Source of the DNA: Ruminococcus turbiniformis
Lineage (GTDB): Bacteria; Bacillota; Clostridia; Lachnospirales; Lachnospiraceae
Direction: 5' to 3'
NCBI RefSeq assembly: GCF_020687545.1
Contig: NZ_JAJEQX010000011.1
Location: 1-64,000, forward strand
Length of the DNA stretch: 64,000 bases
Part shown: piece after piece, positions 59,746-64,000 of the stretch
Position numbering within the stretch: the stretch's first letter is position 1
Layout: every line of letters begins with the position of its first letter
Notes under the pieces: model-generated
The model's input: the letters and a program-made list of their open reading frames with translations, nothing else
What the model was told of the DNA's origin: nothing
Databases searched by the model: none
Program-made: the position numbers and the translations under genes

Positions 59746-60353
59746 TGAAAGAGACTTCGCGAATGCTCGTTTCCTCCTTTGCTGCTGCAATCGTCTTCCT
59801 GCTACTGTTCCTATTTTTCCATTGGAATCTGATTGTCTGCATCCTGCTGTGTGTCGGCATCTATTTCGGACTGTTTTTCCTGCTCAAGCCCAGCCGGAAA
59901 ATCGCGGGAATTGATGTGGAATCTATGCCTGGCGGTGAAGAGATCCGGCAACTTTTGGACGATGCCCAGGCGGACCTGGCAGACATTGATAAAGCAGTAA
60001 AAGAGATCAAAACTTCCTCTGTGCGGCAGGATGCGCAGGCTCTATATGCTACCGGGGCCCGGATCCTAACCTATCTGGAGGAAAATCCAGACAAAATTAA
60101 GCTGGCGCGCCGCTTCTTTACCTATTATCTGGATACGGCCGCCAAATTGCTGACAAGATATGTGGATTTCCAGGAGACGGAGCTTCATTCGGGGGAGGTC
60201 GCCGATATTCTGCAAAAGACGGCGGAGGCCCTGCCGGTGCTGAACTCCGCCTTTGAAAAGCAGTTTGCCCATCTGATGCAGGGCGAGCTGCTGGATATCG
60301 AGGCAGATATCGAACTCCTGAAAAGCACCTTGAAAATGGAGGGCGGAAAATGA
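59745..60353 (+). CDS. XpaC-like membrane protein (5-bromo-4-chloroindolyl phosphate hydrolysis family)
   Basis: A 202-residue protein with two transmembrane helices close to the N-terminus (AAAIVFLLLFLFFHW and LIVCILLCVGIYFGLFFLL) and a long cytoplasmic helical domain (residues 60-202). It fits the XpaC family, a small group found next to TelA homologues in Firmicutes (for example the xpaC-yaaN pair of Bacillus). The biochemical role is unknown despite the family's name. It overlaps both neighbours (1 base upstream, 4 bases downstream), so the operon is tightly coupled. Confidence 0.82.
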   Translation: MKETSRMLVSSFAAAIVFLLLFLFFHWNLIVCILLCVGIYFGLFFLLKPSRKIAGIDVESMPGGEEIRQLLDDAQADLADIDKAVKEIKTSSVRQDAQALYATGARILTYLEENPDKIKLARRFFTYYLDTAAKLLTRYVDFQETELHSGEVADILQKTAEALPVLNSAFEKQFAHLMQGELLDIEADIELLKSTLKMEGGK

Positions 60354-61405
60354 AAACTAAGCTCATTGGGCTGGGCATCCTGGCAGCTGTCATCATAGCC
60401 GCCGCTGCCTATGTATTCATCAGTAATAGCCAAACCGTTACTGAAATCAACGGTTATGTGGGCGGCGAAAAAATCGGCCTGCTGGAAGACGAGGAGGTAC
60501 AGGATATCCTGCGGGACAGGTATCGGCTGGTCATCGACTACGCCAAGGCAGGTTCCATCGATATGGTCACCGACGACGCCGAGGGGCGGGATTTCCTATT
60601 CCCCTCCAATCAGACGGCTCTGGAACTGTATAAGCAGGTTCATGGAGACCCGGTGAAAAGCGAGATCATCCTCAATACACCCATCGTCCTGTATACCCGC
60701 AGCGCCGTGGCGCAGGCCTTGGTCGACAGCGGGCTTGCTGTCGTTACAAACGGCGTATACACGGTGGACATGGAAAAATTGACCGAGACCATAGAAGCCG
60801 GCACAACTTGGGAGGAAATCGGCCTTCCCCAGCTTTACGGCAGTGTTTCCGTGGGCACCACCGATCCAACCAAATCCAATTCCGGCAACATGTTCGCCGG
60901 GCTCTTGGCCAATACCCTTTGTGGGGGCGTAGCGGATGAAAGCAACCTTCCGGAGATCCTGCCCCGGCTGCAAAACATTTTTCAGAAGCTGGGGTATATG
61001 GAAAGCTCCTCCTCGGATTTGTTCGATCAGTTTCTGAAGACCGGTATGGGCGCCAAGCCTCTGATCGCCGGCTATGAAAACCAGTTGCTGGAATTCGCCG
61101 CGGAAAACCCGGATACTTGGGAGCAGATCAAGGGGGACATTGTGATGATGTACCCGACGCCCACCGTCTGGTCCTCCCATGTGTATATCGCCCTGGATGA
61201 GGCCGGTACGGCGGGGATCGACGCCCTGCTGGATGAGGACATCCAGCGGCTGGCCTGGGAAAAGCACGGGTTCCGTACCGGCGTATACGATACCCCCACG
61301 GATGCGGCCCATTTCGGGGTGTCCGGTATTGCCGAGGAATTGACGCAGGTAGCGCCCATGCCGGATGCCAATACCATGGACAGGATCATTAAAGCGCTTT
61401 CATAG
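60350..61405 (+). CDS. Membrane-anchored extracellular solute-binding protein
   Basis: A 351-residue protein with one N-terminal helix (IGLGILAAVIIAAAAYVFI) and no lipobox, then an extracellular binding-protein fold: YVGGEKIGLLEDEEVQDIL, DFLFPSNQTALELY, IVLYTRSAVAQALV and KSNSGNMFAGLLANT. It is a second, different SBP in the same operon. No ABC permease or ATPase gene is present in or beside the operon. It overlaps xpaC and is followed by telA after 20 bases. Confidence 0.82.
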   Translation: MKTKLIGLGILAAVIIAAAAYVFISNSQTVTEINGYVGGEKIGLLEDEEVQDILRDRYRLVIDYAKAGSIDMVTDDAEGRDFLFPSNQTALELYKQVHGDPVKSEIILNTPIVLYTRSAVAQALVDSGLAVVTNGVYTVDMEKLTETIEAGTTWEEIGLPQLYGSVSVGTTDPTKSNSGNMFAGLLANTLCGGVADESNLPEILPRLQNIFQKLGYMESSSSDLFDQFLKTGMGAKPLIAGYENQLLEFAAENPDTWEQIKGDIVMMYPTPTVWSSHVYIALDEAGTAGIDALLDEDIQRLAWEKHGFRTGVYDTPTDAAHFGVSGIAEELTQVAPMPDANTMDRIIKALS

Positions 61406-61425
61406 CGGAAAGGAGCAGATAAAAG

Positions 61426-62559
61426 ATGGCAGAGCATATCACACTGGATACTTTGATGCAGAGCAGCGGCCATACCGCCCTTCAAGTACAGGAGCCTGCG
61501 AGCGTGGAAGCGGTGCGCGCTCAGGTGGAAGAATTGAGCCCGGAGCAGAGGGTACGGGTGGAGGAGGTCAAAAATAGCATTGACCTGATCGATTCCCAGG
61601 CCGTGCTTCAGTACGGCGTGGGGGCGCAGCGGAATATTTCCAGCTTTTCCGACAATATCCTCACACAGGTGCGCAGCAAGGACAGCGGTTATGTGGGGGA
61701 GCTGATGTCGGATCTGGTGCTGAAGGTCAAAGAGGTGGATGTGGACGGACTGGACGAGGGCTTTTTGGATAAACTCCCGTTTCTGAAAAACGCCTCCCGG
61801 GCCGTTAAAAAGTTCATGCAGCGGTATGAAAAGCTGGAGGTGCAGATCGACCGCATCGAACAGCAGCTGGATCAGGCCCGGATGCAGATGCTTAAGGACA
61901 TCACCATGTTTGACGGGCTGTATGAAAAAAACCTGGAATACTTCCGGGAACTGCAAATTTACATCGCCGCAGGCGAAGAAAAGCTGAAGGAATTGCAGGA
62001 AATCACCCTACCGCAGCTCCACGCCGAAGCGACGGCCAAGGGCGACGCCATGAGCGCCCAGGTAGTGCGGGATTTTGAGGACACGGTAAACCGTTTTGAA
62101 AAGAAGATCCACGACCTGAAGCTGAGCAAGGCCGTCGCTATCCAGACAGCGCCGCAGATCCGTCTCATCCAGAACAACGACAAAATGCTGGTGGATAAGA
62201 TCCAGACAGCGATCCTCAGCACCATTCCGCTGTGGAAGAGCCAGATTGTCATTGCCCTGGGGCTGCACCGGCAGGAGAGCGTGCTGAAAATGCAGAGAAG
62301 CGTTTCCGACGCCACCAATACCCTGCTCACCAAAAACGCAGAACTGCTCAGGCAGAACAGCACAGAAGTGGCGAAGGAATCCGAGCGCGGCATTGTGGAT
62401 CTGGAGACGCTGAAAAAGGTCAACGCAGATCTGATTTCCACCATCGAGGAAACCATCAAGATCCAGCAGGAGGGCCGCGCCGCCCGCCAGAATGCCGAAA
62501 CAGAACTCCTCAGTATCGAACAGAAGCTGAAAGAAGCCCTATTGACCGCGATACAGTGA
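61426..62559 (+). CDS. TelA-type toxic anion resistance protein
   Basis: A 377-residue all-helical soluble protein of the TelA/KlaA (toxic anion resistance) family. It has long coiled-coil regions (EKLEVQIDRIEQQLDQARMQ; YIAAGEEKLKELQEI) and the family segment QIVIALGLHRQESVLKMQRSVSDATNTLL near the C-terminus. By family knowledge TelA homologues are linked to tellurite and antimicrobial/envelope-stress tolerance and sit in Ter-like gene networks. AAAGGAG lies upstream. It is the last gene of the four-gene operon. Confidence 0.9.
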   Translation: MAEHITLDTLMQSSGHTALQVQEPASVEAVRAQVEELSPEQRVRVEEVKNSIDLIDSQAVLQYGVGAQRNISSFSDNILTQVRSKDSGYVGELMSDLVLKVKEVDVDGLDEGFLDKLPFLKNASRAVKKFMQRYEKLEVQIDRIEQQLDQARMQMLKDITMFDGLYEKNLEYFRELQIYIAAGEEKLKELQEITLPQLHAEATAKGDAMSAQVVRDFEDTVNRFEKKIHDLKLSKAVAIQTAPQIRLIQNNDKMLVDKIQTAILSTIPLWKSQIVIALGLHRQESVLKMQRSVSDATNTLLTKNAELLRQNSTEVAKESERGIVDLETLKKVNADLISTIEETIKIQQEGRAARQNAETELLSIEQKLKEALLTAIQ

Positions 62560-62710
62560 AGAAAAAATGAGGGGTCCTAGACTCCCCAAAAAACTGTATT
62601 TAATCCTGGTCGGCATCTATGCTCTTCCTGGCAAATATTGGCGTTTTCGTCAGGCTCCGCTTTTAAGACTGAATGTAAAAGCAGAGGTATGATAGCTCTT
62701 ATCCGTATGC

Positions 62711-63129
62711 ACGAGCTTGTCGCACAGTGTCAGGAGTATGCAAAGGAATCAGGTGCAACGATCACGCTGACATCCGATGTAAAAGAGGGAACAAAAGATG
62801 CCGACGTTATCTACACAGATGTATGGGTATCCATGGGAGAGCCGGACGAAGTATGGGAGAAGAGGATTAAAGAGCTCTCTCCATATAAAGTGACAAAAGA
62901 AGTGATGGCAAACGCAAAAGACAGCGCGATCTTCCTGCACTGTCTTCCCGCATTCCACGATCTGAAGACAAAGATCGGAAAAGAAATGGGTGAGCGTTTT
63001 AATATAGAAGATATGGAAGTGACGGACGAAGTGTTCGAGTCCGAACAGTCTAAAGTGTTTGACGAGGCAGAGAACCGTATGCATACGATCAAGGCTGTGA
63101 TGATGGCTACGCTGGGAATTGAAGAATAA
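62711..63129 (+). pseudogene. C-terminal fragment of ornithine carbamoyltransferase
   Basis: The frame reads [49 protein letters not shown] (the ornithine-binding HCLP motif) and ends with the natural C-terminus [16 protein letters not shown]. The first half of the enzyme (carbamoyl-phosphate STRT motif and more) is missing; similarity begins at about 62711, some 150 bases after the telA stop. It is a 3' remnant of argF/arcB at the edge of the island. It ends at an intrinsic terminator. Confidence 0.85.
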
Positions 63130-63179
63130 GAACAGATACCGCAGGTAAACATATTTTTGAAGCGGCGTCTTCGGACAAG

Positions 63180-63221
63180 TGCCGGACAGAGTTAGAAGTA
63201 TTAATTCTGTCCGGCATTTTT
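63180..63221 (+). terminator. Terminator after the ornithine carbamoyltransferase fragment
   Basis: TGCCGGACAGA (63180-63190) and TCTGTCCGGCA (63206-63216) form a perfect 11-bp hairpin followed by TTTTT. Confidence 0.9.
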
Positions 63222-63347
63222 ACGTGCTTTTTACATGGATGTAATACAACCGGGAAAAGATATCTGTTAGAATTACACTTGAATATGTCTGTCGGACGAA
63301 TATGACGCCATGTTGCGGCTAAAATTATTAGAATGGAGAAATAGAAG

Positions 63348-64000
63348 ATGAACATATTTGATATTCTCGGCCCTGTTATGGTTGGCCCGTCCAGTTCCCA
63401 TACGGCGGGAGCGGTCAGAATAGGGTATGTTACAAGGACAATGCTGGGAGAAGAGCCTGTGAATGCCATGATCAGCTTGAGCGGTTCATTTGCAGCGACA
63501 GGGAGCGGACACGGAACAGACCGGGCGCTTATCGCAGGGCTTCTTGGTATGAAGCCGGATGATATGCGCATACCGGACAGCTTTGAACTGGCAGAACAGG
63601 AGGGGCTGTCTTTTTCTTTTGCAAATATACGGCTCCCAGGGGCACATCCGAATACGGCTGTACTGGAAGTGGAAGGGAAAACAGGACTGTCAATAAAAAT
63701 ACAGGCATCCTCGCTTGGCGGAGGCCGGATTATGATCGATAAACTGGATGATACGGAAGTACACTGTACAGGTTCCTGTCCGACTTTGATTATACACAAT
63801 CAGGACAGTCCGGGTATGGTATCGGAAGTAACAGGTATTTTGTCGCGGAAGAATGTTAATATTGCGACTCTGCAGCTTTATCGGGATAAGAGGGGCGGAC
63901 TTGCAGTAATGGTGATAGAGACAGATCAGACGGTTCCTCGGGAAACAGTCTCCATGCTGGAGAAGTTGGAAGGTATTGAGCGTATTATGTATATCCGTGG
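63348..64000 (+). CDS. sdaAB: L-serine ammonia-lyase, iron-sulfur-dependent, beta subunit (partial)
   Basis: Starts MNIFDILGPVMVGPSSSHTAGA, the typical beginning of the serine dehydratase beta chain, and runs open to the end of the window (217 codons seen). After the GSFAATGSGHGTDRAL segment comes a C-terminal ACT domain (LIIHNQDSPGMVSEVTGILS). By family knowledge it pairs with the alpha chain SdaAA, which holds the Fe-S cluster, to turn serine into pyruvate and ammonia; sdaAA probably follows outside the window. The ATG follows AATGGAGAAATAGAAG. Confidence 0.93.
   Translation, partial: MNIFDILGPVMVGPSSSHTAGAVRIGYVTRTMLGEEPVNAMISLSGSFAATGSGHGTDRALIAGLLGMKPDDMRIPDSFELAEQEGLSFSFANIRLPGAHPNTAVLEVEGKTGLSIKIQASSLGGGRIMIDKLDDTEVHCTGSCPTLIIHNQDSPGMVSEVTGILSRKNVNIATLQLYRDKRGGLAVMVIETDQTVPRETVSMLEKLEGIERIMYIR

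Overview
The window looks like a chromosome segment of an anaerobic gut Firmicute, most likely a Lachnospiraceae member. The evidence is the type of 23S rRNA 3' end, [FeFe]-hydrogenase maturation genes (hydE, hydG), class III ribonucleotide reductase, the indirect Asn/Gln-tRNA route (non-discriminating AspRS plus GatCAB) under a T-box, CIRCE heat-shock operators, Bce-type peptide-stress modules and small Lachnospiraceae-type DUF proteins. No phage module or CRISPR array is visible.

Layout. 0-0.3 kb: end of a 23S rRNA gene, tRNA-Asn and a terminator. 0.3-3.5 kb: LysR regulator divergent from a flavin-reductase / lipoprotein / SDR cluster. 3.5-4.3 kb: a patchwork of gene remnants. 4.4-9.2 kb: BceAB-type ABC transporter with its two-component system. 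9.3-11.1 kb: a broken AgrC-like kinase next to an intact LytTR regulator. 11.4-12.6 kb: two little-known proteins. 12.6-17.9 kb: T-box-controlled aspS-gatC-gatA-gatB. 18-20.8 kb: clpB. 20.9-24.4 kb: dinB, an acyltransferase, two gene fragments and dedA. 24.5-28.2 kb: a two-component system and an AIM24 protein. 28.4-32.2 kb: an Rpn nuclease gene, a decayed sugar locus, an IS remnant and a RelE/Phd toxin-antitoxin pair. 32.3-35.4 kb (minus strand): TM1266-like gene-hydE-hydG behind a long structured leader. 35.5-40.4 kb: RpiR regulator, FGGY kinase, GntP permease and DhnA-type aldolase. 40.5-46.1 kb: acylphosphatase, proC, nrdG, an nrdD-redoxin fusion and trxB. 46.3-51.2 kb: small regulators, an orphan sugar-ABC ATPase, cyclophilin, a DMT transporter and a GNAT. 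51.3-53.6 kb: htpG behind a perfect CIRCE. 53.6-55.4 kb: an rpn gene embedded in structured inverted-repeat elements. 55.4-56.7 kb: MerR-membrane regulator and a DUF protein. 57-62.6 kb: an apparent island with a truncated serine recombinase, an XRE regulator and a four-gene SBP-VWA / XpaC / SBP / TelA operon. 62.7-64 kb: an argF fragment and the start of sdaAB.

The most unusual material is: (1) a family of terminal-inverted-repeat elements with GATTTGTC ends (four copies), two of them 214 bp and nearly identical, bracketing one rpn nuclease gene; (2) the SBP-VWA/XpaC/SBP/TelA operon, which has solute-binding and VWA parts but no ABC transporter; (3) an anaerobic NrdD fused to its own thiol-redoxin domain and followed by trxB; (4) a roughly 240-nt structured leader before the hydrogenase-maturation operon; and (5) many gene remnants that show active local deletion and rearrangement.
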